A stretch of DNA of 49,484 nucleotides from CAZWEZ01 sp964632795 (GTDB lineage: Bacteria; Pseudomonadota; Alphaproteobacteria; Rhodospirillales; 2-02-FULL-58-16): positions 1 to 49,484 of the forward strand of contig CAZWEZ010000014.1 in the NCBI GenBank assembly GCA_964632795.1, in the 5' to 3' direction. This document shows positions 1 through 7,491 of this stretch, piece by piece. The notes beneath the pieces were generated by a model that saw only the letters and a program-made list of their open reading frames with translations, was not told the DNA's origin and did not search any database. A program made the translations under genes and the position numbers. The stretch's first letter is position 1, and every line of letters starts with the position of its first letter.

Positions 1-631
1 TCGCCGCCCCGTTGTCGCTCCTGGCGACCACCACCAGGCATATCGCCGGCAGGGCCACGGCGGCGGCCCGCCGCCCCCGGCGCCACAGGACCAGCGCCGC
101 CGGCCACGCCATCAGGGCGACCACCGCGCCGCCGTTCTTGAGCTTGGCCATGTAATGGATCGAGAACGCGGTTTCTCCTTCGAAGACCTCGCGGGCCTGC
201 TGGATCAGCCGCAACAGGGGGGTGTCGAGGAAGGCCTCGAAGGCAAGCACGGCCAGGCCGGCCCAGACCCCGAGGACCAGCGCCCGGCCGAGGGAGTCCC
301 GCGCCTCCGACCCCAGCTCCGCCGCCGCCCCGGCCAACACCAGGCCGCCGGCGAAGATGGCGACAAGGACCGGGACCAGGCCCAGGCCGAGGCCGGGCTC
401 CAGCGCCCACAGGGCGCTCGCCGCCGCCCACCCCAGCGCCACCCCCAGCAGCACCGGAAAGCGCAAGCCGACGGCGGGCAACGGGGACCGCCCGAAGAAG
501 CAGAGTCCGAGCACGGCCAGGGCCGCCACCGCGAACAGCGGGGCCAGCCCGCGCGGCGCCAGCACCGCCAGGACCGGCGCCACGGCGGCCGCCGTCCCCA
601 GGATGCGCCCGTTGTCGAACCTGATCGTCAC
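1..631 (-). CDS. O-antigen ligase-like polytopic membrane protein (3' end cut by window edge)
   Basis: The frame is open from a GTG at 631 down to base 1, giving 210 residues with no stop, so only the N-terminal half is seen. A purine-rich GGAGAGGGAG lies just before the GTG. The product is a run of hydrophobic Ala/Leu/Val segments separated by short loops, with a longer periplasmic-type loop ending in SIHYMAKLKNGGAVVALMAW. That pattern of many membrane spans, then a loop, then a stretch with 'KNGGAV', resembles the Wzy/WaaL O-antigen ligase family, which joins or polymerises sugars on undecaprenyl carriers at the inner membrane. The assignment rests on topology and overall resemblance. Another polytopic membrane protein is possible. 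Confidence 0.6.
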   Translation of the reverse strand, partial: MTIRFDNGRILGTAAAVAPVLAVLAPRGLAPLFAVAALAVLGLCFFGRSPLPAVGLRFPVLLGVALGWAAASALWALEPGLGLGLVPVLVAIFAGGLVLAGAAAELGSEARDSLGRALVLGVWAGLAVLAFEAFLDTPLLRLIQQAREVFEGETAFSIHYMAKLKNGGAVVALMAWPAALVLWRRGRRAAAVALPAICLVVVARSDNGAA

Positions 632-643
632 CTCCCTCTCCCG

Positions 644-979
644 TCAGTACAGGCGGCCGCCGTCCGGCACCGTCAGGTCGGGGCGGATCAGCACCACCTC
701 GCCGTCGGCGTCGGGGAAGCCGAGGACCAGGACCTCGGACATGAAGCGGCCGATCTGCTTGGGCGGGAAGTTGACCACCGCCGCCACCTGGCGGCCGGCC
801 AGCTCGTCGAGCCGGTAATGCCTGGTCAACTGGGCCGAGGTCTTCTTCTCGCCGAGTTCGGGCCCGAAATCGACCCACAGCTTGTAGGCCGGCTTGCGGG
901 CCTCGGGATAGGGTTCAGCCCGGGTCACGGTGCCGATTCGGATGTCCACCTTGGCGAAGTCGTCGAAGGTTATCTCCAT
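644..979 (-). CDS. csaA: CsaA/YgjH-like tRNA-binding domain protein
   Basis: This 111-residue protein is a stand-alone OB-fold tRNA-binding domain (the Trbp111/CsaA type, also the C-terminal module of some MetRS). Family signatures are VDIRIGTV near the N-terminus, the KLWVDFGPELG strand pair, and NFPPKQIGRFMSEVLVLG near residues 69-87. Such proteins dimerise and bind tRNA; in Bacillus CsaA has been linked to protein export as a chaperone. The start was set at the ATG at 979 (MEITFDDFAK), where the family begins; a longer frame reaches 1057 but adds an atypical Arg/Pro extension. AGGGGA lies upstream of this ATG. The gene reads in the same direction as the membrane protein that follows and is divergent from the regulator at 1126. 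Confidence 0.85.
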   Translation of the reverse strand: MEITFDDFAKVDIRIGTVTRAEPYPEARKPAYKLWVDFGPELGEKKTSAQLTRHYRLDELAGRQVAAVVNFPPKQIGRFMSEVLVLGFPDADGEVVLIRPDLTVPDGGRLY

Positions 980-1107
980 GGCGGTCGTCCCCTGTTCGTG
1001 GAGGGGATTGTAGGGGACGGGTGGCGGGCGAACAAGCCGCCGGCCGGGGTCCACCAACCGCCCGGCGATTCCGATGAGAGATTCTTCCTAATGCAAAGAT
1101 TCCTGCT

Positions 1108-1125
1108 TTATAAGACAATGTTCCC
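1108..1125 (+). promoter_or_regulatory. Possible promoter and short leader of the S24-type regulator
   Basis: TTATAAG at 1108-1114 is a plausible -10 element in an otherwise GC-rich region. With it, transcription would begin within a few bases of the ATG at 1126, and no convincing Shine-Dalgarno sequence is seen, so a leaderless or nearly leaderless message is possible. Two GATTC-containing stretches just upstream (about 1079 and 1098) could be operator half-sites for autoregulation, but this is weak. Confidence 0.3.
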
Positions 1126-1758
1126 ATGTTGAGGCATTCCGACGTCTGGCGGGCGATCGACCGGCTGGCCCGGGAGTACGGCCTTTCGGCCTCCGGGCTG
1201 GCGCGCCGGGCGGGGCTCGACCCGACCACCTTCAACAAGAGCAAGCGCATCACCCGCGAAGGCAAGCAGCGCTGGCCGAGCACCGAGAGCATCGCCAAGA
1301 TCCTCGACGCCACCGGCGCCTCGCTGGACGAGTTCGTCACCTATGCCGGCGAGGGCGAGGGCATCGGGGTCTACCGCAACATCCCGTTGCTCGGCCTCGC
1401 CCAGGCGGCGGGCGAGGACTGTTTCGACGCCGGCGGCCGGCCCCACGGCGAAACATGGGACGAGATTCCCTTTCCCGGCCTCGGCGATCCCCGCGCCTAC
1501 GCCCTGGAGATCGGCGGTAACGGCCACCAGCCGGCCTACCGCGACGGCGACATCCTGATCGTCTCGCCGGCGGCCGACATCCGGCGCGGCGACCGGGTCG
1601 TGGTCCGCACCCGGGACGGCGCGATGGCGGTGATGAGGATGCGCCGGCGCACGGCGCGCCGCATCGACCTCCAGCCCCTCACCCCCCGCCACCGCGAGCG
1701 CATCCTGGCGGTCGACGACGTCGAGTGGATCGCCCGCATCGTCTGGGTCAGCCAATAG
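1126..1758 (+). CDS. HTH regulator with LexA/CI-like S24 domain, catalytic Ser and Lys absent
   Basis: The N-terminal part (residues 1-75) is a helix-turn-helix with LSASGLARRAGLDPTTFNKSKR as recognition region. The C-terminal part (about 85-205) has the S24/LexA fold: ALEIGGNGHQPAYRDGD and RRGDRVVVRTRDG. In LexA-type proteins the pattern is G-D-S-M-x-P with the Ser as nucleophile and a Lys about 37 residues on. Here the Ser position is Gly133 and the Lys position is Met170, so self-cleavage is unlikely. This group is widespread in alphaproteobacteria as a chromosomal regulator rather than a phage repressor. It is divergent from csaA, and the aminotransferase follows after 65 bases. Its target genes cannot be read from the sequence. 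Confidence 0.8.
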   Translation: MLRHSDVWRAIDRLAREYGLSASGLARRAGLDPTTFNKSKRITREGKQRWPSTESIAKILDATGASLDEFVTYAGEGEGIGVYRNIPLLGLAQAAGEDCFDAGGRPHGETWDEIPFPGLGDPRAYALEIGGNGHQPAYRDGDILIVSPAADIRRGDRVVVRTRDGAMAVMRMRRRTARRIDLQPLTPRHRERILAVDDVEWIARIVWVSQ

Positions 1759-1823
1759 GCGCTGCCGGTTGGCGGCGGCCTGCGCGGGGTATATGCTTTT
1801 CCGAGGACACTAGGAGGGCGGAA

Positions 1824-2678
1824 ATGGGGAAGGAGCTTCTCGGCAAGACGCTGACCTATGTCGACGGCGCGTGGGTGGACGGCCATCCGCCCCTGCTGGC
1901 CCCCCAGAGCAACGGCGTGTGGCTGGCCTCGTTGGTCTTCGACGGCGCCCGGTCCTTCCAGGGCATGGCGCCGGACCTCGACCTGCACTGCGCGCGGGCG
2001 GTTCGCTCGGCGGGTATCCTGGGGCTGGCCCCGAAGCTGAGCGGTGCCGAGATCGAGGAGCTGGCGTGGCAGGCGGTGCGCCGCTTCCCCGAGCAGGCCG
2101 AGCTCTACATCTGCCCCATGTTCTTCGCCGAGACCGGGTTCATCGTCCCCGACCCCGAGAGCACCCGCTTCGTGATGACGGTCAGCGAGGCGCCGCTGCC
2201 CCCGCCCGACGGCTTCAGCGCCTGCCTGACCGCCTTCCGCCGTCCGGCCCGCGACATGGCGCCGACCGAGGCCAAGGCGTCGTGCCTCTATCCCAACGTC
2301 GCCCGCTGCGTGGCCGACGCCAGGGCCAAGGGCTTCGACACCTCGGTGGTGCTGGACCCCAACGGCAACGTCGCCGAGTTCGCCTACACCAACCTGTTCA
2401 TGGTCAAGGACGGCGCCGTCCACACCCCGGCGGTCAACGGCACCTTCCTCAACGGCATCACCCGCCAGCGCGTCATTTCCCTGCTCGACGGCGCCGGGGT
2501 CGAGGTCGTCGAACGGGCCATCGACTTCCAGGAGTTGATGGCGGCCGACGAGCTGTTCGGCTCGGGCAACTACTTCAAGGTGGCGCCGTGCACCCGCCTC
2601 GAGGACCGCGACCTGCAGGCCGGCCCGGTCTTCCGCAAGGCCCGCGAGCTCTACTTCGACTTCGCCCGGAGCGGCTGA
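1824..2678 (+). CDS. Class IV PLP aminotransferase (branched-chain aminotransferase-like)
   Basis: A 284-residue fold-type IV PLP enzyme, slightly shorter than E. coli IlvE. The PLP-binding Lys is Lys151 in TEAKASCLYPN, followed by the family pattern VAEFAYTNLFMVKDG and a C-terminal FGSGNYFKVAPCTRLE. Members interconvert branched-chain or related amino acids and 2-oxo acids with 2-oxoglutarate/glutamate. The substrate cannot be fixed from sequence: D-amino acid transaminases and ADC lyases share the fold. The start is the ATG at 1824, preceded by TAGGAGGGCGGAA, a very good ribosome-binding site; the longer frame from 1725 overlaps the regulator and is not credible. Confidence 0.8.
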   Translation: MGKELLGKTLTYVDGAWVDGHPPLLAPQSNGVWLASLVFDGARSFQGMAPDLDLHCARAVRSAGILGLAPKLSGAEIEELAWQAVRRFPEQAELYICPMFFAETGFIVPDPESTRFVMTVSEAPLPPPDGFSACLTAFRRPARDMAPTEAKASCLYPNVARCVADARAKGFDTSVVLDPNGNVAEFAYTNLFMVKDGAVHTPAVNGTFLNGITRQRVISLLDGAGVEVVERAIDFQELMAADELFGSGNYFKVAPCTRLEDRDLQAGPVFRKARELYFDFARSG

Positions 2679-2712
2679 CCGAATCATCGAATCAATAGGC
2701 TCGCACCGACAC

Positions 2713-2727
2713 TGGCACGCTCATTGC
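2713..2727 (+). promoter_or_regulatory. Sigma-54 (-24/-12) promoter
   Basis: TGGCACG-N4-TTGC with GG at 2714-2715 and GC at 2726-2727, exactly 10 bases between them, as in the RpoN consensus TGGCACG-N4-TTGCW. Transcription would start near 2739, 20-32 bases ahead of the transglycosylase start. It lies in an 80-base gap and points at that gene. Confidence 0.7.
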
Positions 2728-2758
2728 GTCTCCATGGGCGGGACATGGAGACCGTGGC

Positions 2759-3688
2759 TTGAAACCGATCGTGTCAAGACTGTGCCTGTGGATCGCGGCA
2801 TTGGCCGCCGCCGGCCTCGCGCCGGCCCCGGCGGCATCGGCGCAACCCCTTGAGAACCCTTGGAAAATCTGCGCCGCCCAGACCGCCGAGCGGGAACGCC
2901 TGGAGGGCATCCCGCGGCACCTGCTGGGTGCCATCTCGCTGGCCGAATCGGGACGCTGGGACGCCGCCGGGCAGGCAAATGTTGCCTGGCCGTGGACCGT
3001 GACCGCGCACCGCGAGGGCCGTTTCTTCGCCACCAAGCGCGACGCCGTCACCTACGTCCTGGAGCTGTGGTCCCAGGGCGTCACCAACATCGACGTCGGC
3101 TGCATGCAGGTCAACCAGTACTACCACGGCGGCGCCTTCGCCGACATCGAGCAGGCCCTGGACCCGGCGGCCAACGTCGCCTACGCCTCGCGCTACCTCA
3201 AGAACCTCTACGCCGTCGCCCGCTCGTGGACCACGGCCGCCGGCTACTACCACTCCTCGACCCCCGCCCGCCACAACGCCTACAAGCTCAAGGTGCTGCG
3301 GCTGTGGAGCCAGGAGCGCCGCGGCGGCGGCGGCGCGACGTCCGGCGACCGCAAGACGGTGGCCATCGACACCGCCCGCACCGCCGAGCTCAACGCCCGC
3401 TTCAAGGCCGCCCGCGACGGCCAACGGGCCGCCACCGAGGGCGAACTCCCCGTCCTCCGCCAGGCCCGCCTCCACCGCCGGCAACTGGACGCCTGGCGCC
3501 AGGTCCGGGGCAACCCCCGGGCCTCCGCCAATCTCGCCGCCGTGCAACTGGCGGTGGCCGCGGCGCGGCGCCAACAGGCCCTCCTCGAGCTGTCCGGGAG
3601 CAAAGACGACGCCGGGTTCGCCGCCAAGCGCCGCTCCCAGCTCGAGGCCTGGCGGGCGACCCTCGCCCCCGCCCCAGGGTCGTCCTGA
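2759..3688 (+). CDS. Secreted lytic transglycosylase (SLT domain)
   Basis: The 309-residue product starts with a signal peptide (hydrophobic residues 8-26, cleavage likely after AASA) and then an SLT fold: HLLGAISLAESGRWD with catalytic Glu63, NIDVGCMQVNQYYHGG, ANVAYASRYLKNLY and AAGYYHSS. These enzymes cut the MurNAc-GlcNAc bond of peptidoglycan in the periplasm with formation of 1,6-anhydroMurNAc. The region after about residue 190 is Arg/Ala-rich, poorly conserved and probably helical. The TTG at 2759 is used because GGAG at 2746-2749 is well placed; a GTG at 2771 is an alternative that keeps the signal peptide. The sigma-54 promoter upstream suggests co-regulation with flagellar, pilus or nitrogen functions, in which local wall opening by such enzymes is known. 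Confidence 0.8.
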   Translation: MKPIVSRLCLWIAALAAAGLAPAPAASAQPLENPWKICAAQTAERERLEGIPRHLLGAISLAESGRWDAAGQANVAWPWTVTAHREGRFFATKRDAVTYVLELWSQGVTNIDVGCMQVNQYYHGGAFADIEQALDPAANVAYASRYLKNLYAVARSWTTAAGYYHSSTPARHNAYKLKVLRLWSQERRGGGGATSGDRKTVAIDTARTAELNARFKAARDGQRAATEGELPVLRQARLHRRQLDAWRQVRGNPRASANLAAVQLAVAAARRQQALLELSGSKDDAGFAAKRRSQLEAWRATLAPAPGSS

Positions 3689-3724
3689 TATCATTTCGTT
3701 TTGGTTCGCCGCTCCCGGGCGCTT

Positions 3725-4012
3725 ATGATGCCCGCCGTGAACGACCACGAACTCGGCTTCATCGAGGCCACGGACCCCGCCTTCGCGGGCACCGTGGCGG
3801 CCATCGAGGGGCGCCTCAAGCGGGGCCGCCACCAGGAGGCGCGCGAGCTGTTCGAAAACATGCTAGAGTGCCGCAACCATTTGGGGCTGCTGTCCGAGGA
3901 CATCGACCCGGACAACGGGGAGTTGTGGGGGAACTTCCCGCAGACCTATTCCATGGTCGGCCTCATCAATTCCGCGATGCGGCTGAGCAAGAGCTGGAGA
4001 GAGGCGTTTTGA
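3725..4012 (+). pseudogene. Remnant of a GH15 glucoamylase/trehalase-like gene
   Basis: The 95-residue frame matches the extreme C-terminus of GH15 glycosidases: DPAFAGTVAAIEGRL at residues 24-38, then ARELFENMLECRN, LLSEDIDPDNGELWGNFPQ and YSMVGLINSAMRLSKSW. In intact enzymes (about 600 residues) the first and second blocks are separated by about 35 residues that include the G-x-EG-x-F-x-x-C-S-F-W segment; here they are directly joined (RLKRGRHQEARELF). The gene has therefore lost about 500 N-terminal residues and this internal segment, which removes the catalytic region. Intact GH15 genes often sit directly upstream of otsA in related bacteria, and the stop overlaps the otsA start here. The fragment may persist because it is translationally coupled to otsA. 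Confidence 0.7.
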
Positions 4013-5391
4013 GCCGTCTCGTCGTGGTTTCCAACCGGGTCGCCGAGCCCTCCGACACCAAGGCCAGGGCCGGCGGGCTCGCCGTCGCCCTGCTCGACGC
4101 GCTGAGCGAGCACGGCGGGGTGTGGTTCGGCTGGAACGGCAAGGTCAAGCCCAAGACCAACTCCGAACCGAAACTCAACCAGGACGGCGCCATCACCTTC
4201 GCCACCGTCGACCTGTCGCGCAAGAACTACGCCGAATACTACAACGGCTTCGCCAACCGGACCCTGTGGCCGCTGTTCCACTACCGTCTCGACCTGACCG
4301 GGTTCAGCCAGCAGAACTACTCCGGCTACCTGCAGGTCAACACCATGTTCGCCAACCGGCTGATGGGGCTGCTCGAAGACGACGACCTGATCTGGGTCCA
4401 CGACTACCACCTGATCCCATTGGGCAAGGAGCTGCGCCGGGCGGGAAGCACGCAGCCGATGGGGTTTTTCCTCCACACCCCGTTCCCGGCGATGGAGATC
4501 CTTACCGCCCTGCCCTCCCACCGGACCCTGGTCCGCGCCCTGTGCGCCTATGACGTGGTCGGCTTCCAGACCGAGAACGACCTGCGCGCCTTCCTCGATT
4601 ACATCGTCCATGAGGCCAACGGCGGGATCATGGGCAACCACCTGGTCCACGCCTTCGGCCGCACCCTGAGGGTCGAGGTCTTCCCCATCGGCATCGACAC
4701 CGAGGCCTTCGTCAAGGCCGGCCGGATGATGTCCCACGCCGGCAAAGCCAAGCGGCTGCTGGAACGGCTCGGCGACCGCGCCTGGATCATCGGCGTCGAC
4801 CGCCTGGACTACAGCAAGGGGCTGGTCGAACGGTTCAAATCGTTCCAGCGGCTGCTCGAAACCCACCCCGAATACCGGGGCAAGGTGACGCTGATACAGA
4901 TCGCCCCGCCGTCGCGCTCCGAGGTCCCCGAATACAAGGAAATCCGCCGCACCCTGGAAGCCGAGGCCGGCCATATCAACGGCCAGTTCGCCGATTTCGA
5001 CTGGCTGCCCATCAACTACCTCAACAAGAGCTACACCCGCCACGACCTGGTCGGCTTCTTCCGGGCCAGCCGGGTCGGCCTGGTGACGCCGCTGCGCGAC
5101 GGCATGAACCTGGTCGCCAAGGAGTACGTCGCGGCCCAGAACCCCGAGGACCCCGGGGTGCTGGTGCTGTCGCGCTTCGCCGGCGCGGCGCGCGAACTGG
5201 ACGCCGCCCTGATCGTCAACCCCTTCGACCACGACGGGGTCGCCGAGGCCATCTCCGAGGGCCTCGAAATGCCCCTGGAGGAACGTCGCGAACGGTGGTC
5301 GGCGATGATGGAATGCCTGCGCGCCAACACCCTCGACGTGTGGCGCGACAACTTCCTCAAGGCCCTCGCCGAGGCCCCCTACGAGAACTGA
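4009..5391 (+). CDS. otsA: Alpha,alpha-trehalose-6-phosphate synthase (GT20)
   Basis: A 460-residue retaining glycosyltransferase that makes trehalose 6-phosphate from UDP-glucose and glucose 6-phosphate in the cytoplasm, for osmoprotection and stress. E. coli OtsA has 474 residues. Visible motifs: MSRLVVVSNRV at the N-terminus, RAGGLAVAL with the glycine pair that contacts the sugar nucleotide, WVHDYHLIPLG, FFLHTPFP, GVDRLDYSKGL with the phosphate-binding Arg and Lys, and TPLRDGMNLVAKEYVAAQ. The start is the TTG at 4009, which overlaps the TGA of the GH15 remnant and has GGAGAG upstream; the long frame running from 2860 is a shadow of the transglycosylase. No otsB phosphatase is nearby, so dephosphorylation must be encoded elsewhere. 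Confidence 0.95.
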   Translation: MSRLVVVSNRVAEPSDTKARAGGLAVALLDALSEHGGVWFGWNGKVKPKTNSEPKLNQDGAITFATVDLSRKNYAEYYNGFANRTLWPLFHYRLDLTGFSQQNYSGYLQVNTMFANRLMGLLEDDDLIWVHDYHLIPLGKELRRAGSTQPMGFFLHTPFPAMEILTALPSHRTLVRALCAYDVVGFQTENDLRAFLDYIVHEANGGIMGNHLVHAFGRTLRVEVFPIGIDTEAFVKAGRMMSHAGKAKRLLERLGDRAWIIGVDRLDYSKGLVERFKSFQRLLETHPEYRGKVTLIQIAPPSRSEVPEYKEIRRTLEAEAGHINGQFADFDWLPINYLNKSYTRHDLVGFFRASRVGLVTPLRDGMNLVAKEYVAAQNPEDPGVLVLSRFAGAARELDAALIVNPFDHDGVAEAISEGLEMPLEERRERWSAMMECLRANTLDVWRDNFLKALAEAPYEN

Positions 5392-5422
5392 TCCGGGGCC
5401 GTTGGTATGAGGGGCGATCGGG

Positions 5423-6631
5423 CTATATGACCTTGTCCCGGCGCAGCTTGGCGATGTCGTCCGAAGACAGGCCGAGCAGCTCCCCGTAGACCTCGTCGTT
5501 GGCCGAACCCAGGGCCGGGCCCAGGTTGGTGATCCGGCCCGGGGTTTCGGACAGGCTGGGGATCACCGAGGGGATCACCACCTCGTCCAGCCCGTCCTCG
5601 AGGAAACGCACCAGGTTGCCCCGGGCCGCGAACTGGGGGTCGGCGAAGATGTCGGCGATGGTGTTGAGCGGCCCCCCGGGCACCCCGTGTTCCAGGCACT
5701 TGGCCATGACTTGGTCGAGATTCAGCGATCGCGTCCAGGCGCCGACCAGGCGGTCGACCTCGTCGCGGGCCGCCAGCCGCCGGCGCTGGGGACCGTAGAG
5801 GTCCGCGGAGGCCAGCTCGGCACGGCCCATGGCCTCGGCCAGGCGGGCGAACATCTTGTCGCTGGTGCAGGCGATGGCCAGCCATTTAGCGTCCCGGGTC
5901 GGGAAGTGGCCGTGGGGGCAGGCGTTGGCGGTCCCGGTCCCTTCGCGGCGGCGCACGATGCCCTGGCGCCCGTAGGCCGGGGCGATCTCGTCGAGCACCC
6001 GGAACACCGCTTCGTAAAGCCCGATGTCGATCATCTGGCCGCCCCCCCCGGCGTCCCGGTGGCGTAGCGCCAGCAGCACGCCGAGAGCCCCGTAGAGCCC
6101 GGACAGGTAGTCGGCCAGCGACGTCGAGCCCGGGGTCACCGGCGGCTCGCCGGGCATCCCGGCGAGGTTGGACAGCCCGCCGACGGCATGGGCGACGCGG
6201 GCGAAGCCGGGACGGTCCCGGTAGGGGCCGGTCTGCCCGTAGCCCGACACCCGGAGCATGACCAGTCCGGGGTTGATCCGGCGCAACTCCTCCCAGCCCA
6301 GGCCCCATTTCTCCAGGGTCCCGGGACGGAAGTTCTCGCACACCACGTCCGACACCGCGACCAGGCGCTTGAACAGCCCGGCCCCCTCGGGATTCCGCAA
6401 ATCGAGGGTGATCGACTTCTTGTTGCGCCCCTCGGAGAGCCAGGCCAGCGTCGAATCGGCGCGTTCGCTCGGCGTCCCGAAACGGCGGAAGGGGTCGCCG
6501 ACGCCGGGCTGCTCGACCTTGATCACCTCGGCCCCGAACTCGCCCATGATGGCCGCCGTGTACGGCGCGGCGATGAAGGTCGCGGCGTCGAGGACGCGGA
6601 TTGCGGACAGCGGGAGGCCGTTTTCGCTCAT
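5423..6631 (-). CDS. Class III CoA-transferase (CaiB/BaiF family)
   Basis: The 402-residue enzyme has the family's N-terminal layout (LSAIRVLDAATFIAAPY, LGDFGAEVIKVEQP-like EFGAEVIKVEQPG), RNKKSITLDLRNPEG, and the catalytic aspartate Asp174 in TSLADYLSGLYG. Class III transferases move CoA between acids through an aspartyl-CoA thioester. The start ATG at 6631 overlaps the stop of the upstream hydratase by four bases, so it is the last gene of an acd-maoC-frc operon. The transferase probably activates the acid substrate of that pathway. Which acid is unknown; C4-C5 dicarboxylic acids are candidates because the partner hydratase resembles mesaconyl-C4-CoA hydratase. Confidence 0.85.
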   Translation of the reverse strand: MSENGLPLSAIRVLDAATFIAAPYTAAIMGEFGAEVIKVEQPGVGDPFRRFGTPSERADSTLAWLSEGRNKKSITLDLRNPEGAGLFKRLVAVSDVVCENFRPGTLEKWGLGWEELRRINPGLVMLRVSGYGQTGPYRDRPGFARVAHAVGGLSNLAGMPGEPPVTPGSTSLADYLSGLYGALGVLLALRHRDAGGGGQMIDIGLYEAVFRVLDEIAPAYGRQGIVRRREGTGTANACPHGHFPTRDAKWLAIACTSDKMFARLAEAMGRAELASADLYGPQRRRLAARDEVDRLVGAWTRSLNLDQVMAKCLEHGVPGGPLNTIADIFADPQFAARGNLVRFLEDGLDEVVIPSVIPSLSETPGRITNLGPALGSANDEVYGELLGLSSDDIAKLRRDKVI

Positions 6632-7476
6632 TCGAATTCAGCTTCCGCCGTCATCGCCAGCGCGCCGTCGGTGTCCAGCGCCCACAGCCGCGCCCCATCG
6701 CCGTCCGGGCGGCCGGCGACGGTGAACGGGCCGGTGGCGAAGATCGGCCGCAGCGCCCGGTACTCGAATCTGGTCATTGTCGCTCCGGGGTTGGCCCGCC
6801 ACGCCAGGTCGAGCAGCAGGGTGGCGCTCAGCGGGCCGTGGACCAGCAGCCCGGGGTAGCCCTCCTCTCGGGTGGCGTAAGGATGGTCGTAGTGGATGCG
6901 GTGGCTGTTGTAGGTCAGCGCCGAGAACCGGAACAGCAGCGCCGGGGAGGGATCGACGGTCCGTTGCCAGAGAGCCTCGGCGGGGGCCGGACTGGCCGGC
7001 GGCGGAGGCTCCGCGGCGGCGGGCTTTTCCCGGAACACCAGGTCGTGCTCCTCGACCATGGCCGGCTCGCCGGCCGCCGAAATCTCATGACGGACGAGGA
7101 CGAAGACCAGCGGCCCGACCCGGCTTTCCTTGAGCGTCACCTCGGCCACCGTCGAGGTCCGCCGGATCTCCTCGCCGACCCTCATCGGGCGCCTGTAGGT
7201 CAGCCGGCCGCCGGCCCACATCCGCCGGGTCAACGGCACCGGGGGCAGGAACAGGCCGCGCCTGGGGTGGCCGTCGGCGGCCACCTCCGATTGCCGGTTG
7301 TGGTTGAGGAAGAACAGCCAGTGGGCGCCCGGGGGCGCCGCGTCGCCGGGCCGGGGAGGCGCATCGTCATGGTCGAGCAGCGCCGCCAGCCGGGCCAGCG
7401 GCGAGGCGGTGACGACGTCGGTCTCGTCCTCGGTGCGTCCGATCCACTGACGCAGGTGTTCGATATCGACGGTCAC
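6628..7476 (-). CDS. MaoC-like acyl-CoA hydratase (mesaconyl-C4-CoA hydratase-like)
   Basis: A 282-residue double hot-dog protein. The N-terminal half (residues 1-150) is the degenerate FAS1-type dehydratase domain (LTRRMWAGGRLTYRRP). The C-terminal half holds the MaoC motif, LLFRFSALTYNSHRIHYDHPYA followed by GYPGLLVHGPL, with the Asp/Asn-His active-site pair region around residues 190-215. Homologues hydrate 2,3-unsaturated CoA esters; the nearest type I recognise is mesaconyl-C4-CoA hydratase, also called HTD2-like. It is 15 bases downstream of the acyl-CoA dehydrogenase and overlaps the CoA-transferase, consistent with oxidation then hydration of one acyl-CoA. A low-complexity Pro/Ala linker lies near residue 155. 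Confidence 0.8.
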   Translation of the reverse strand: MTVDIEHLRQWIGRTEDETDVVTASPLARLAALLDHDDAPPRPGDAAPPGAHWLFFLNHNRQSEVAADGHPRRGLFLPPVPLTRRMWAGGRLTYRRPMRVGEEIRRTSTVAEVTLKESRVGPLVFVLVRHEISAAGEPAMVEEHDLVFREKPAAAEPPPPASPAPAEALWQRTVDPSPALLFRFSALTYNSHRIHYDHPYATREEGYPGLLVHGPLSATLLLDLAWRANPGATMTRFEYRALRPIFATGPFTVAGRPDGDGARLWALDTDGALAMTAEAEFE

Positions 7477-7491
7477 CGGGTGAACTCCCTG

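Noticed and set aside
155..1132. 325-residue plus-strand frame at the start
   Set aside because: Low-complexity Gln/Arg/Gly product; the minus strand carries a membrane protein and csaA with clear family patterns.
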